A DNA stretch of 64,000 nucleotides, from positions 2,666,001 to 2,730,000 of the forward strand of contig NZ_CP009555.1 in NCBI RefSeq assembly GCF_000959365.1, read 5' to 3'. This DNA is from Burkholderia oklahomensis C6786. Its GTDB lineage: Bacteria > Pseudomonadota > Gammaproteobacteria > Burkholderiales > Burkholderiaceae. Shown in pieces: positions 36,257-45,759 of this stretch. Position 1 is the stretch's first letter, and each line of letters begins with the position of its first letter. The translations under genes and the position numbers were made by a program. The notes beneath the pieces were generated by a model. The model was not told the origin of the DNA, did no database searches, and saw only the letters and a program-made list of their open reading frames with translations.

Positions 36257-37393
36257 TTATGAATGAGTAGGGGACGCGCTCGCGTGTGCGTTCGCGAAGC
36301 GCGCGAGGATGCGCAGGTCGTCGCCGACGCGCTCGACGCTATGGAACGCGAGCCGCGTGCGGTCGGCGAGCGACGGGGGCGCGGCGACCTCGAACATCGC
36401 CGCCGCGTCGGCGCCGAGCAGGCTCGGCGCGAGATAGACGAGCAGCTCGTCGACGCAGCGCTCGCGCAGCAGCGAGCCGTTCAGCTTGTGGCCCGCCTCG
36501 ACGTGCAGTTCGTTGATCCCGCGTTCGCCGAGCATGGCGAGCATGGCGGGCAGATCGACCTTGCCGCGCGCGTTCGCGAGCGGCACGATCTCCGCGCCGC
36601 GCGCGCGCAGCGCGTCCGCGCGCGCTTCGCTCTGCGAGTCGAGCGCGCCGCAGAAGATGAGGAGCGAGCCGCCTTCGAGCAGGCGCGCGGAGAGCGGAAT
36701 GTCCAGGCGGCTGTCGATCAGCACGCGGCGCGGCTGGCGCGGCGTGTCGACGCCGCGCACGTTGAGCTGCGGATCGTCTTCGCGCACGGTGCCGATGCCC
36801 GTCAGGATCGCGCAGGCGCGCGCCCGCCACTTGTGGCCGTCGTCGCGCGCGGCGTCGCCCGTGATCCACTTGCTTTCGCCGGATGCGAGCGCGGTGCGCC
36901 CGTCGAGCGACGCGGCCGTCTTCATCCGCACCCAAGGCCGGCCGCGCGTCATCCGCGACACGAAGCCGATGTTCATCTCGTGCGCCTCGTGCGTGAGCAG
37001 ACCGCAGCGCACGTCGATGCCCGCGTCGCGCAGCATCGCGAGGCCGCGCCCGGACACCTGCGGGTTCGGGTCCTCCATCGCCGCGACGACCTTGCCGACG
37101 CGCGCGTCGATCAGCGCGTGCGCGCACGGCGGCGTGCGGCCGAAGTGGCTGCACGGCTCGAGCGTCACGTAGACGGTCGCGTCGCGCAGGTCGCCGCCGC
37201 GCGCACGCGCGTCCTTCAATGCCTGCACTTCCGCGTGATCCTGGCCTGCCGGCTGCGTGAAGCCCTCGCCGATCACGACGTCGTTCTGGACGATCACGCA
37301 GCCGACGCGCGGATTCGGCGTCGTCGTGTACATCCCGCGCGCGGCGAGCGCGAGCGCGCGCTGCATGTGGGTGAAGTCGCTTTCCGAGAACAT
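36257..37393 (-). CDS. ribD: Bifunctional riboflavin deaminase/reductase RibD
   Basis: Catalyses deamination and side-chain reduction of the pyrimidine intermediate in riboflavin synthesis. 378 residues. The deaminase half has zinc ligands in HAEVQAL and EPCSHFGRTPPC. The reductase half starts near residue 150 with MKTAASLDGRTALASGESKW. The start MFSESDFTHMQRALALAARG is the family N-terminus. Order hemL-ribD-ribE suggests one transcript; no FMN riboswitch is visible. Confidence 0.96.
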   Translation of the reverse strand: MFSESDFTHMQRALALAARGMYTTTPNPRVGCVIVQNDVVIGEGFTQPAGQDHAEVQALKDARARGGDLRDATVYVTLEPCSHFGRTPPCAHALIDARVGKVVAAMEDPNPQVSGRGLAMLRDAGIDVRCGLLTHEAHEMNIGFVSRMTRGRPWVRMKTAASLDGRTALASGESKWITGDAARDDGHKWRARACAILTGIGTVREDDPQLNVRGVDTPRQPRRVLIDSRLDIPLSARLLEGGSLLIFCGALDSQSEARADALRARGAEIVPLANARGKVDLPAMLAMLGERGINELHVEAGHKLNGSLLRERCVDELLVYLAPSLLGADAAAMFEVAAPPSLADRTRLAFHSVERVGDDLRILARFANAHASASPTHS

Positions 37394-37421
37394 CGGTGGG
37401 TCCTGTCTGTCGTCCGGCCGT

Positions 37422-38705
37422 TCAGGGGCGCAGCGCCGCGAACGCGCGGCGCGCGGCGGCGAGCGTCGCGTCGAGCGTGTCGTCGTCGTGCGCGCTCGAC
37501 ACGAAGCCCGCTTCGTACGCGGACGGCGCGAAGTACACGCCTTCGTCGAGCATCAGATGGAAGAAGCGGTTGAAGCGCTCGACGTCGCTCTTCGTCACGT
37601 CGGCGAAGCTCGCCGGCACGCGTTCGGTGAAGTAGAGGCCGAACATCCCGCCGATCGCGTCGGCCGAGAACGGCACGCCGGCTGCGCGCGCTTCGGCCGC
37701 GAGGCCGTCGGCGAGCTGGCGCGTCTTCTGCGCGAGCGCGTCGTGGAAGCCGGGCGCCTGGATCAGCTTGAGCGTCGCCAGGCCCGCCGCGACCGCGATC
37801 GGATTGCCCGACAGCGTGCCCGCCTGATAGACGCCGCCGAGCGGCGCGAGGTGCGACATGATGTCGCCGCGGCCGCCGAACGCGGCGGCCGGCATCCCGC
37901 CGCCGATCACCTTGCCGAGGCACGTGAGGTCCGGCTTGATCCCGTAGTGCTGCTGCGCGCCGCCGAGCGCGACGCGGAAGCCGCACATCACTTCGTCGAA
38001 GATCAGCACGGCGCCGTGCTTCGAGCAGAGCGCGCGCAGCGCGTTCAGGAATTCGGGCGTGCCGCGCACGAGGTTCATGTTGCCCGCGACGGGCTCGACG
38101 ATCACCGCGGCGATCTCGTCGCCGAACGCGGCGAACGCTTCTTCGAGCGCCGCGACGTTGTTGTATTCGAGGACGGTCGTGTGCTTCGCGACGTCGGCCG
38201 GCACGCCCGCCGACGTCGGGTTGCCGAACGTGAGGAGCCCCGAGCCCGCCTTCACGAGCAGGCTGTCCGCGTGGCCGTGATAGCAGCCTTCGAACTTGAC
38301 GATCCGGCTGCGATCGGTGAAGCCGCGCGCGAGGCGCAGCGCGCTCATCGTCGCCTCGGTGCCGCTCGACACCATCCGCACCTGCTCGATCGACGGCACG
38401 AGCTTGCAGATTTCCTCGGCGATCTCGATCTCGGCTTCGGTCGGCGCGCCGAACGAGAAGCCGTCGGCGAGCACGCGCTGCACGGCCGCGAGCACGTCCG
38501 GGTGCACGTGGCCGACGATCATCGGGCCCCACGAGCCGATGTAGTCGATGTAGCGCTTGTCGTCCGCGTCCCAGAAGTACGCGCCTTGCGCGCGCGCGAC
38601 GAAGCGCGGCGTGCCGCCGACCGAGCGGAATGCCCGCACCGGCGAATTGACGCCGCCCGGGATGGTCCGCTGGGCGCGTTCGAAGAGAGTTTGATTGTTC
38701 GGCAT
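37422..38705 (-). CDS. hemL: Glutamate-1-semialdehyde 2,1-aminomutase HemL
   Basis: PLP enzyme making 5-aminolevulinate for haem by the C5 route, 427 residues. [26 protein letters not shown] is the family start; the [16 protein letters not shown] motif and the PLP lysine in [13 protein letters not shown] are present. It is the first gene of the minus-strand unit that continues into ribD, 28 bases downstream. The 294-base gap 38706-38999 upstream shows nothing besides promoter space. Confidence 0.97.
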   Translation of the reverse strand: MPNNQTLFERAQRTIPGGVNSPVRAFRSVGGTPRFVARAQGAYFWDADDKRYIDYIGSWGPMIVGHVHPDVLAAVQRVLADGFSFGAPTEAEIEIAEEICKLVPSIEQVRMVSSGTEATMSALRLARGFTDRSRIVKFEGCYHGHADSLLVKAGSGLLTFGNPTSAGVPADVAKHTTVLEYNNVAALEEAFAAFGDEIAAVIVEPVAGNMNLVRGTPEFLNALRALCSKHGAVLIFDEVMCGFRVALGGAQQHYGIKPDLTCLGKVIGGGMPAAAFGGRGDIMSHLAPLGGVYQAGTLSGNPIAVAAGLATLKLIQAPGFHDALAQKTRQLADGLAAEARAAGVPFSADAIGGMFGLYFTERVPASFADVTKSDVERFNRFFHLMLDEGVYFAPSAYEAGFVSSAHDDDTLDATLAAARRAFAALRP

Positions 38706-38999
38706 GAATTGGACCTGCGAGAGGAGTGCGCGCGAGCGGCGAAGCGCCGCGGCTCGCGTCGGACGTATCGATCCGACCGATTGTACCGGAGACGCGCGGC
38801 GCGGGTCCGGCCGGGGCTGCGGCGGTTGGGCGCGCGAGCAGGGCGTGGGGGCGGCGCGGGCGCGCGATATGTGATGCGGCCCGCGTTTGCCGGGCGGGGC
38901 GCGGGCCGGATTCGTCCGATTCTCTTCGTACCGGCTCGCTTTGCCGCATTTGCCGGATCGACGGCGATCCGCCGCGACGAAGGGCGGCTGGGTTGCCGG

Positions 39000-39458
39000 C
39001 TACGCGCGCCGCAGCGGCTTGCGCTTGCAGGTGAGCTCGGCCCAGCGCTTCTCGAGCGCGCCTTCGGCGACGGGCTTGATCGAGATGCCGGACGTCTGCG
39101 CGTCCCACGTCTGCACCGAGAACGGATGTGCGCGCAGCGCGTCGCGCGGGATCACGACTTCGCTATGGCCGTCGACGAGCCAGTCGTAGACGAAATCGAT
39201 GCAAAGCCGGTAGCCGCGCTTCATTTCCGGATCGGGCACTTCGTACGGCCCGCGCGTCACGTAGCCGGAGCCGAATACGCCCTTCGGCTCCTTCGCGACG
39301 CGATGCAGGAACACGCGATCCCCCGGCAGGATGCTGCGCGAGAAGCCGCAGCCCCAGACGTCCGCGACTGCTTCGCCCGCCTTCACGCGCGCGGCCATCT
39401 CGGGCAACTCGGGCCACGGCCATTTCTTGGGGCTCCAGATCAGCAGGAAGGCGGTCAT
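39000..39458 (-). CDS. EVE/PUA-like domain protein
   Basis: 152 residues from MTAFLLIWSPKKWPWPELPE. The pattern FLLIW, then W-G-C-G-F-S and ILPGDRVFLHRVAKEPKGVFGSGYV, resembles the PUA-like EVE domain that binds modified bases in DNA or RNA, sometimes fused to HNH nucleases; here the domain is alone. Function is not known. A longer open frame upstream runs into the tandem arrays and is not part of the gene. Confidence 0.65.
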   Translation of the reverse strand: MTAFLLIWSPKKWPWPELPEMAARVKAGEAVADVWGCGFSRSILPGDRVFLHRVAKEPKGVFGSGYVTRGPYEVPDPEMKRGYRLCIDFVYDWLVDGHSEVVIPRDALRAHPFSVQTWDAQTSGISIKPVAEGALEKRWAELTCKRKPLRRA

Positions 39459-39683
39459 GTCGGCAGCTCGGCGCGGAATCGTCCAATGAAACGGCGAGCT
39501 TAACCGATGCGCGGGCGTCGCGCGACGGCGGTGCCGGGCAAAGGGCGGTCGGATCAAGAAAATTGCGGTGGCCGGCGGAGGGCGATCGCCGGCGCGTCGG
39601 AGCGGCGAGACGCTCGCGCGGGCGCGGGAATGAATGGAAGGCGATGTGGAAACAGTGAGGCTCGGGAATTCAACGCACTGAAG

Positions 39684-39837
39684 CCCCGAACCCCGAGCCC
39701 CGAACCCCGAACCCCGAACCCCGAACCCCGAACCCCGAACCCCGAACCCCGAACCCCGAACCCCGAACCCCGAACCCCGAACCCCGAACCCCGAACCCCG
39801 AACCCCGAACCCCGAGCCCCGAGCCCCGAGCCCCGAA
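39684..39837. repeat. Heptamer array, 22 copies of CCCCGAA
   Basis: 154 bases, 22 units of CCCCGAA, four of them CCCCGAG (the second copy and three near the right end). Likely a variable-number locus. Confidence 0.95.
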
Positions 39838-39842
39838 CTGTC

Positions 39843-40010
39843 GAAGCACCGAAGCACCGAAGCACCGAAGCACCGAAGCACCGAAGCACCGAAGCACCGA
39901 AGCACCGAAGCACCGAAGCACCGAAGCACCGAAGCACCGAAGCACCAAAGCACCAAAGCACCAAAGCACCAAAGCACCAAAGCACCAAAGCACCAAAGCA
40001 CCAAAGCACC
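39843..40010. repeat. Octamer array, 13 GAAGCACC + 8 AAAGCACC
   Basis: 168 bases, 21 units. The first 13 are GAAGCACC and the last 8 are AAAGCACC, a clean block change at 39947. Five bases separate it from the heptamer array. It ends 173 bases before the bcr start. Open frames crossing both arrays are repeat-coded artefacts. Confidence 0.95.
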
Positions 40011-40183
40011 GCATGCGAACGCAGCGAAGCGCGCAAGCCGACGCCCAGTCCGGGCGCGTCAAGAGCGCCGACGAAGGGTCGCGTACAATCGAAACCTCGA
40101 GTCGGCCCGACCGGCCGCCGTCCTCCTTGCCTGACCGTGCAGCGCGCTCACCGGCGCACGCCGGCCGCTTCCGTGGAATTCCC

Positions 40184-41419
40184 ATGTCTCACGTCGCAAG
40201 ACGCCGGCCCGACGGCCGGCTGATCCTGTTGCTCGGCGCGCTCGCCGCGTGCGGGCCGATCGCCACCGACATGTATCTGCCGAGCCTCCCCGCGATCGCG
40301 GACGGCTTCGGCGTGAGCGCCGCCGCCGCGCAGCGCACGCTGACGAGCTTCATGGCCGGCTTCTCGATCGGCATGCTGCTCTACGGCCCGCTGTCCGACA
40401 CGTACGGCCGCCGGCCCGTGCTGCTCGGCGGCATCGCGCTCTTCACGCTCGCGAGCATCGGCTGCTTCGTCGCCGCGTCGATCGACATGCTGATCGTCGT
40501 CCGCTTCCTGCAGGCGTTCGGCGCGGGCGCCGCGTCGGTGCTCGCGCGTGCGATCGCGCGCGACGCGCACGAGCCCGCCGACGCCGCGAAGGTGCTGTCG
40601 ATGGTCGCGATCGTCACCGCGGTCGGGCCGCTTCTCGCGCCGCTCATCGGCGGACAGGTGCTGCGCTTCTCCGGCTGGCGCGGCGTGTTCGTCGTGCTCA
40701 CGCTGTTCGGCGCGGTGTGCGCGGCGGCCGCGTTCCTGCGCGTGCCCGAGACCTGGCCGCGCGAGAGGCGCGCGAGCTCGGCCGTGCTGCGCTCGTTCGC
40801 CGCGTACGGGCACATCGTCGCCGATCCGGTCGCCTGGGGCCATATGCTGTGCGGCGGGATGGCGTTCGCGTCGATGTTCGCGTACATCACCGCGACGCCG
40901 TTCGTCTACATCGACTACTTCCACGTGTCGCCGCAGCATTACGGGCTGCTGTTCGGGCTGAACGTCGTCGGCATCATGATCGGCAACTTCCTGAACACGC
41001 GGCTCGTCGGCCGCGTCGGCTCGCTGAAGATCATCGCCGGCGCGTCGCTGCTGAGCTGCGCGGCGTCGCTCGCCGTCGCGTTCTTCGCGCTCACGGGGCT
41101 GGGCGGCTTGTGGTCGATCGTCGCGAGCCTCTTTTTCGTCGTCGGCGTCGTCGGCATCCTGTCGGCGAACTGCACGACCGACCTGATGCACCGCTATCCG
41201 CACAACGCGGGCGCCGCGGCCGCCGTGTTCGGCGCGATGCAGCTCGCGCTCGGCGCGCTCGCGAGCGTCGCGATCGGTGCGCTCGCCGACGGCACGCCGT
41301 TCGCGATGGGCGTGACGATCGGCGTCACGGGCCTGCTGTGTTTCGGCGGGCGTATGCTCGTGCTGCGCTGGCACGGCCGGCCGGCGAAGGGCCGGCTGAG
41401 CAACGTCGACGTCGGGTAA
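40184..41419 (+). CDS. Bcr/CflA family multidrug efflux transporter (MFS)
   Basis: Inner-membrane drug:proton antiporter, 411 residues from MSHVARRRPDGRLILLLGAL, twelve hydrophobic segments. The family start ATDMYLPSLPAIADGFGVS and motif A GPLSDTYGRRPVLLGG are intact; GRVGSLK lies in the second half. The tandem arrays are immediately upstream, so copy-number changes could affect its promoter. The drug range is unknown. Confidence 0.9.
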   Translation: MSHVARRRPDGRLILLLGALAACGPIATDMYLPSLPAIADGFGVSAAAAQRTLTSFMAGFSIGMLLYGPLSDTYGRRPVLLGGIALFTLASIGCFVAASIDMLIVVRFLQAFGAGAASVLARAIARDAHEPADAAKVLSMVAIVTAVGPLLAPLIGGQVLRFSGWRGVFVVLTLFGAVCAAAAFLRVPETWPRERRASSAVLRSFAAYGHIVADPVAWGHMLCGGMAFASMFAYITATPFVYIDYFHVSPQHYGLLFGLNVVGIMIGNFLNTRLVGRVGSLKIIAGASLLSCAASLAVAFFALTGLGGLWSIVASLFFVVGVVGILSANCTTDLMHRYPHNAGAAAAVFGAMQLALGALASVAIGALADGTPFAMGVTIGVTGLLCFGGRMLVLRWHGRPAKGRLSNVDVG

Positions 41420-41500
41420 GGGAGAGCCGGCGGCTCGCAAGCGAACCGCCGGTGCGTGGGCCGTCGCCGCTCGACGCGAAGGGCCGCGTCGAGCGCGCGA

Positions 41501-41845
41501 TCACGATGCGTGCGCGACGCCGTACTGCGACGACAGATATCGCCGGATATCGTCGGGCGCGTTGATGAAGCGCGTGCCGTCGCGGTCCCGAACGGCGACC
41601 GATGCGTCCTTCGGCACCCGACCCTCGCCCAGCACGATCACCGGCGCGGACTGGTTGGCTTCGCCGATCAGCGCCACGATCGCGTTGCGCGGGCGCGGCG
41701 CATCGATGTACTCGACGTCGACCGCGTCGCGCAGTTGCGGAAAGAAGCTCAGCAGGCCTTCGACCGCCACCGAATCGCCGCAGTAGAACGGGCCTTCCGC
41801 ACCGCTGTAAAAGCCCGGACGGAGAATGAACAGTTTGTCTTTCAT
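41501..41845 (-). CDS. DUF3088 protein
   Basis: 114 residues starting MKDKLFILRPGFYSGAEGPFYC. The pattern LRPGF, FYCGDSVAVEGLLSFFP and ENQSAPVIVLGEG (here EANQSAPVIVLGEG) matches DUF3088, a thioredoxin-like family of unknown function. It follows the cystathionine lyase gene by 121 bases on the same strand and may be co-transcribed. Confidence 0.8.
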   Translation of the reverse strand: MKDKLFILRPGFYSGAEGPFYCGDSVAVEGLLSFFPQLRDAVDVEYIDAPRPRNAIVALIGEANQSAPVIVLGEGRVPKDASVAVRDRDGTRFINAPDDIRRYLSSQYGVAHAS

Positions 41846-41966
41846 GGTTGCCTCGCTGTGGTTGGTCTACGTGGGTTGGGGCCAGGCGCCGGCGAGGCGC
41901 GCGGGCATCGCGTGAGGGCGGCTCGCCGCCCGCGCGGCATCGGTGGCATCGCGGCATCGCGGCGGA

Positions 41967-43154
41967 TCAGGCTTCGATCGGCGTCGGCGCGGCGGCGCGC
42001 AGCCGCGAGAATCCGGCTTCGAGGTCGGCGATCATGTCGTCCGGGTGCTCGAGGCCCGCGTGAATCCGCAGCAGCGGGCCTTCCCGCTTCCATTGCGTCG
42101 CCGTGCGACAGCACGCCGGGTTCGACCGGAGGATCAGGCTTTCGAAGCCGCCCCAGCTGTAGCCCATGCCGAAGCACGTCATCCCGTCGAGCATCGCGCG
42201 CAGCGCTTCGTCCGATTGCGGGTGCAGCACGACGCCGAACAGTCCGCTCGCGCCCGTGAAGTCGCGCCGCCAGAGCGCGTGCCCGGGCGAACCGGGCCGC
42301 GCCGGATACAGGATCTCGGCGACTTCGGGCTGCCTCGCGAGCCATTCCGTCAGCGCGTGCGCATTGCGCTGGTGCCGCTCGAGCCGCACCGACAGCGTGC
42401 GCAGCCCGCGCAGCGCGAGATATGCGTCGTCGCCGCTCACGGTCAGGCCGAGCTGCCGGTAGAAGCGGTTGATCTTCGGATAGAGCGCGTCGGTCGTCAG
42501 GATCGCGCCCATCAGCACGTCGGAGTGGCCCGAGATGTACTTCGTCGCCGCGTGAATCGACACGTCGACGCCGTGCTCGAACGAACGGAAATAGAGCGGC
42601 GTCGCCCACGTGTTGTCCATCAGCACGATCGCGTCGTGCCGATGCGCGATCCGGCTGATCGCCGGAATGTCCTGCACTTCGAACGTCAGCGAGCCGGGCG
42701 ACTCGACGAACACGGCGCGCGTGTTCGGACGCATCAGCGCGGCGATGCCCGCGCCGATCGACGGATCGAAGTACGTCGTCTCGATGCCGAGGCGCGCGAG
42801 CGTCTCCGCGCAGAACGCGCGTGTCGGGTCGTAGACGGAGTCCGTCATCAGCAGATGGTCGCCGGGGCCGAGCGTCGCGAGCAGCGACGTCGTGATCGCG
42901 CTCAGCCCGCTCGGCGTGAGCATCGCGCGATGCGCACCTTCGAGGCGGGCGAGCGCGGTCTCGAGCGCGCGCGTGGTCGGGCTGCCGCCGCGCCCGTAGA
43001 CGTCCGGCGTGCCGTTCGCGTGCTTCAGCGCTTCGACGCTGTCGAAGAGCAGCGTCGATTGCCGGTAGACGGGCGGATTCACGGGCGCGCCGAGCTGGCT
43101 GTGCGCGCGGCCCTCGTGCGCGAGGACGGTGTCGGTCGAATGCGTGGCGTTCAA
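41967..43154 (-). CDS. metC: Cystathionine beta-lyase
   Basis: PLP enzyme of the Cys/Met metabolism family, 395 residues. The start MNATHSTDTVLAHEGRAHS gives family length. The PLP lysine is in HAATKYISGHSDVLMG; YGRGGSPTTRALETALA and SPGSLTFEVQDIPAI are landmarks of MetC rather than MetB. It cleaves cystathionine to homocysteine. It is divergent from an Lrp-type regulator 166 bases away, which is probably its regulator. Confidence 0.88.
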   Translation of the reverse strand: MNATHSTDTVLAHEGRAHSQLGAPVNPPVYRQSTLLFDSVEALKHANGTPDVYGRGGSPTTRALETALARLEGAHRAMLTPSGLSAITTSLLATLGPGDHLLMTDSVYDPTRAFCAETLARLGIETTYFDPSIGAGIAALMRPNTRAVFVESPGSLTFEVQDIPAISRIAHRHDAIVLMDNTWATPLYFRSFEHGVDVSIHAATKYISGHSDVLMGAILTTDALYPKINRFYRQLGLTVSGDDAYLALRGLRTLSVRLERHQRNAHALTEWLARQPEVAEILYPARPGSPGHALWRRDFTGASGLFGVVLHPQSDEALRAMLDGMTCFGMGYSWGGFESLILRSNPACCRTATQWKREGPLLRIHAGLEHPDDMIADLEAGFSRLRAAAPTPIEA

Positions 43155-43292
43155 GGCGTGATCCTTTGGTCATCTGTTCAATCGAGGCGAATCGAGCGGC
43201 GCCGCGCGTCGCGGCGTGGCAGTTCGTGAAGTCATGTTAATTGCGCGAGATCGGAAATTGTTTTTAAAGATTCGCGCGCATCCGGATAAGAT

Positions 43293-43307
43293 TGGAAAAA
43301 TTTTCTA
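43293..43307. promoter_or_regulatory. Lrp-type binding box
   Basis: TGGAAAAATTTTCTA fits 13 of 15 positions of the Lrp consensus YAGHAWATTWTDCTR and is nearly palindromic over 43291-43309. It lies 14 bases before the regulator start and overlaps its leader; autoregulation is the natural inference. Confidence 0.6.
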
Positions 43308-43320
43308 ATCCGGAGGGGAT

Positions 43321-43788
43321 ATGGACAAACGCGATGCTCAGATGCTCACGCTGCTGCAACAGGACGCGACGATCGGCCTGAACGATCTCGCGAAGGCGGT
43401 GAACCTGTCGCCGACGCCGTGCTGGCGCCGGCTGCAGAAACTGCGTGACGACGGCGTGATCTGCCGGCAGGTCGTGCTCTGCGATCCGGCGAAGCTGAAT
43501 CTCGGGCTCACCGCGTTCGTGACGGTGCGCTCGAACCAGCACGGCGACGCGTGGACGATGCGCTTCATCGAAGCCGTCCGCGCGATTCCGGAGATCATCG
43601 AGATCTATCGGATGAGCGGCGACGTCGATTACCTGTTGAAGGTCGTCGTGCCCGACATCGCCGGCTACGACAGTGTCTACAAGCGGCTCATCAAGAGCGT
43701 CGAGCTGATGGACGTGAGCTCCGCGTTCGCGATGGAGGTCATCAAGCGCACGACCGCGCTGCCGCTCGATTACGTCGCGACCGAGTGA
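43321..43788 (+). CDS. Lrp/AsnC family transcriptional regulator
   Basis: 155 residues: N-terminal helix-turn-helix (MDKRDAQMLTLLQQDATIGL, then LAKAVNLSPTPCWRRLQKL), followed by the RAM ligand-binding domain (MSGDVDYLLKVVVPDIAGYD). The cysteine in TPCWRRL is shared by many decR/cyuR-like members of this group that respond to cysteine, which fits the neighbouring D-cysteine desulfhydrase and cystine transporter. CCGGAGGGG precedes the ATG. Confidence 0.92.
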   Translation: MDKRDAQMLTLLQQDATIGLNDLAKAVNLSPTPCWRRLQKLRDDGVICRQVVLCDPAKLNLGLTAFVTVRSNQHGDAWTMRFIEAVRAIPEIIEIYRMSGDVDYLLKVVVPDIAGYDSVYKRLIKSVELMDVSSAFAMEVIKRTTALPLDYVATE

Positions 43789-43878
43789 CGCGGGCGCGCG
43801 GCCTGCCGGCGATCGATCGCCGGCGCGCCGCGCAAGATTCGCGATCGCGACGTGCGCGCGAGTTTGCGAGTTCGCGAA

Positions 43879-44898
43879 TCAATCCGCGCCGCACGCGTCG
43901 CGATACGCGAACAGCGCGGGCGCGCCGCCCGTGTGCAGGAACAGCACCGGGCCGTTTCCCTCGAAGCGGCCGCGCGCGATGCCGTCGAGCAGGCCGGCCA
44001 TCGCCTTGCCCGTGTACACGGGATCGAGCAGCAGCCCCTCGGTCCGCGCGAGCAGCCGGACCGCGTCGATGCCCGCGCGATTGGGCTCGCCGTAGCGCGG
44101 CGCGAAGTAGTCGTCCCACAGATCGATGCGCGTGCCGGCGGGCGTCCCGATGTCGAGCAGCTCGCTTGTCCGGTCGAGCAGTTGCTGCACCTTCGGACGC
44201 TGCGCCGCGTCGGTGCGCGACACGGTGACTCCGATCACGGGCAGCGACGGCAATGCGTGCGAGAGCGCGAACGCGAGGCCCGCATGCGTGCCCGCGCTGC
44301 CGGACGCGAGCACGACGGCCGAGAAGTCGAGCCCCGCCGCGCGGATCTGCTGCTCGAGCTCGAGACCCGCGCGCACGTAGCCAAGTGCGCCGAGCGCATT
44401 CGATCCGCCGATCGGAATCACATACGGACGACGTCCTTCGTCGCGCAGCCGCTGCGCGGCCGCTTCGAGCTGCCGGTCGGCGTCGTCGAGGCTGCCGACG
44501 TCGTGCGCGCGCACGCGGAACAGATCGAGCAGCAGCCGGTTGCCGCTCCGCAGATAATCGTCGCGCGCGGTGCCGATCGGGTTCTCGAGCAGCGCGACGC
44601 AGTCGAGGCCGAGCTGCGCGGCGAGCGCCGCGGTCTGCCGGACGTGATTCGACTGGATCGCGCCCGCGGTCACGAGCACGTCCGCGTTCGCACGGATCGC
44701 GTCCGCGGCGAGAAACTCGAGCTTGCGCAGCTTGTTGCCGCCCATCGCGAGCGACGTGAAATCGTCGCGCTTGACGTAGACGTCGCGGCCGACGTGCGTC
44801 GACAGGCGCGGCAGCCGTTGCAGCGGCGTCGCCGCGTCGATCAGGTTCAGGCGCGCAAAGGCGCTCATTCGGGTTGAAAGGGGTGTCGTCGTGTTCAT
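43879..44898 (-). CDS. dcyD: D-cysteine desulfhydrase
   Basis: PLP enzyme (fold type II) turning D-cysteine into pyruvate, ammonia and sulfide. 339 residues; the PLP lysine is in [14 protein letters not shown], followed by [18 protein letters not shown]. 1-Aminocyclopropane-1-carboxylate deaminase is the near relative. Its place directly after a cystine-type ABC transporter, the usual fliY-dcyD neighbourhood, supports DcyD. It detoxifies or uses D-cysteine as sulfur source. Confidence 0.9.
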   Translation of the reverse strand: MNTTTPLSTRMSAFARLNLIDAATPLQRLPRLSTHVGRDVYVKRDDFTSLAMGGNKLRKLEFLAADAIRANADVLVTAGAIQSNHVRQTAALAAQLGLDCVALLENPIGTARDDYLRSGNRLLLDLFRVRAHDVGSLDDADRQLEAAAQRLRDEGRRPYVIPIGGSNALGALGYVRAGLELEQQIRAAGLDFSAVVLASGSAGTHAGLAFALSHALPSLPVIGVTVSRTDAAQRPKVQQLLDRTSELLDIGTPAGTRIDLWDDYFAPRYGEPNRAGIDAVRLLARTEGLLLDPVYTGKAMAGLLDGIARGRFEGNGPVLFLHTGGAPALFAYRDACGAD

Positions 44899-44902
44899 GC
44901 CG

Positions 44903-44941
44903 GGTCGAGGTGTCGGGTGGAGGTGTCGGGTCGAAGTGTCG
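44903..44941. repeat. Three tandem 13-mers in the tcyN-dcyD gap
   Basis: GGTCGAGGTGTCG, GGTGGAGGTGTCG, GGTCGAAGTGTCG, end to end, immediately upstream of the dcyD start; they cover its ribosome-binding region. Confidence 0.75.
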
Positions 44942-44970
44942 CCGCCGCGTGCGGCGGCGTGCGGCGCGGA

Positions 44971-45696
44971 TCAGTGCAGGATCTTGTCGAGGAAGTCGCG
45001 GGCGCGCTCGGAACGCGGCGTATCGAAGAACGCGTCGCTCGCCGCGTCTTCGACGATCGCGCCGCGATCCATGAACAGCACGCGATGCGCGACCTTGCGC
45101 GCAAAACCCATCTCGTGCGTGACGCAGACCATCGTCATCCCTTCGCGCGCGAGCTCGACCATCACGTCGAGCACTTCGTTGATCATCTCGGGATCGAGCG
45201 CGGACGTCGGCTCGTCGAACAGCATCGCGACGGGATTCATCGACAGCGCACGCGCGATCGCGACGCGCTGCTGCTGGCCGCCCGACAACTGGCCGGGGAA
45301 TTTCCGCGCATGCGCCTTCAGCCCGACGCGGTCGAGCAGGCGCAGCCCGATGTCGTGCGCTTCGTCCTTCGCGCGGCGCAGCACCTTGATCTGCGCGAGC
45401 GTGAGGTTCTCGAGCACGGACAGGTGCGGGAACAGCTCGAAATGCTGGAACACCATGCCGACGCGCGCGCGCAGCTGCGCGAGCTTGACCGACGGATCGT
45501 CGAGCCGCGCGCCGTCGACGGTGATGCGGCCTTGCTGGAACGGCTCGAGGCCGTTGATCGTCTTGATGAGCGTCGACTTGCCGGAGCCGGACGGCCCGCA
45601 GACGACGACCACCTCGCCTTTCGAGACCGCCGCGCTGCAATCGCTGAGGACCTGATGCTTGCCGTACCACTTCGATACGTTGTCGAGAGTAATCAT
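44971..45696 (-). CDS. tcyN: Amino-acid (cystine-type) ABC transporter ATP-binding protein
   Basis: 241 residues, polar amino-acid ATPase. Walker A GPSGSGKST, signature LSGGQQQRV, Walker B MLFDEPTSALDPEM, H-loop VCVTHEMGFARKVAHR. It follows the permease and precedes dcyD on the same strand. The cystine assignment rests on the dcyD and Lrp neighbours and the SBP; other polar amino acids remain possible. Confidence 0.9.
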   Translation of the reverse strand: MITLDNVSKWYGKHQVLSDCSAAVSKGEVVVVCGPSGSGKSTLIKTINGLEPFQQGRITVDGARLDDPSVKLAQLRARVGMVFQHFELFPHLSVLENLTLAQIKVLRRAKDEAHDIGLRLLDRVGLKAHARKFPGQLSGGQQQRVAIARALSMNPVAMLFDEPTSALDPEMINEVLDVMVELAREGMTMVCVTHEMGFARKVAHRVLFMDRGAIVEDAASDAFFDTPRSERARDFLDKILH

Positions 45697-45759
45697 GTCG
45701 GGGTTCTTCGTGAGTAGCGGGACGCGCGGCCGTCCGCGAGCCGGACGGCCGGCGCGCGT

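Noticed and set aside
38726..39034. 102-codon frame before hemL
   Set aside because: Low-complexity Arg/Ala sequence, antisense to the EVE-like gene end, no start signal.
39684..40010. CRISPR array
   Set aside because: Units of 7 and 8 bases with no spacers and no cas genes; simple tandem repeats.
39507..40223. Open frame coding PEPRTPNPEPRT and STEAPKHR repeats
   Set aside because: Purely a translation of the 7- and 8-base arrays; all frames stay open through such repeats.
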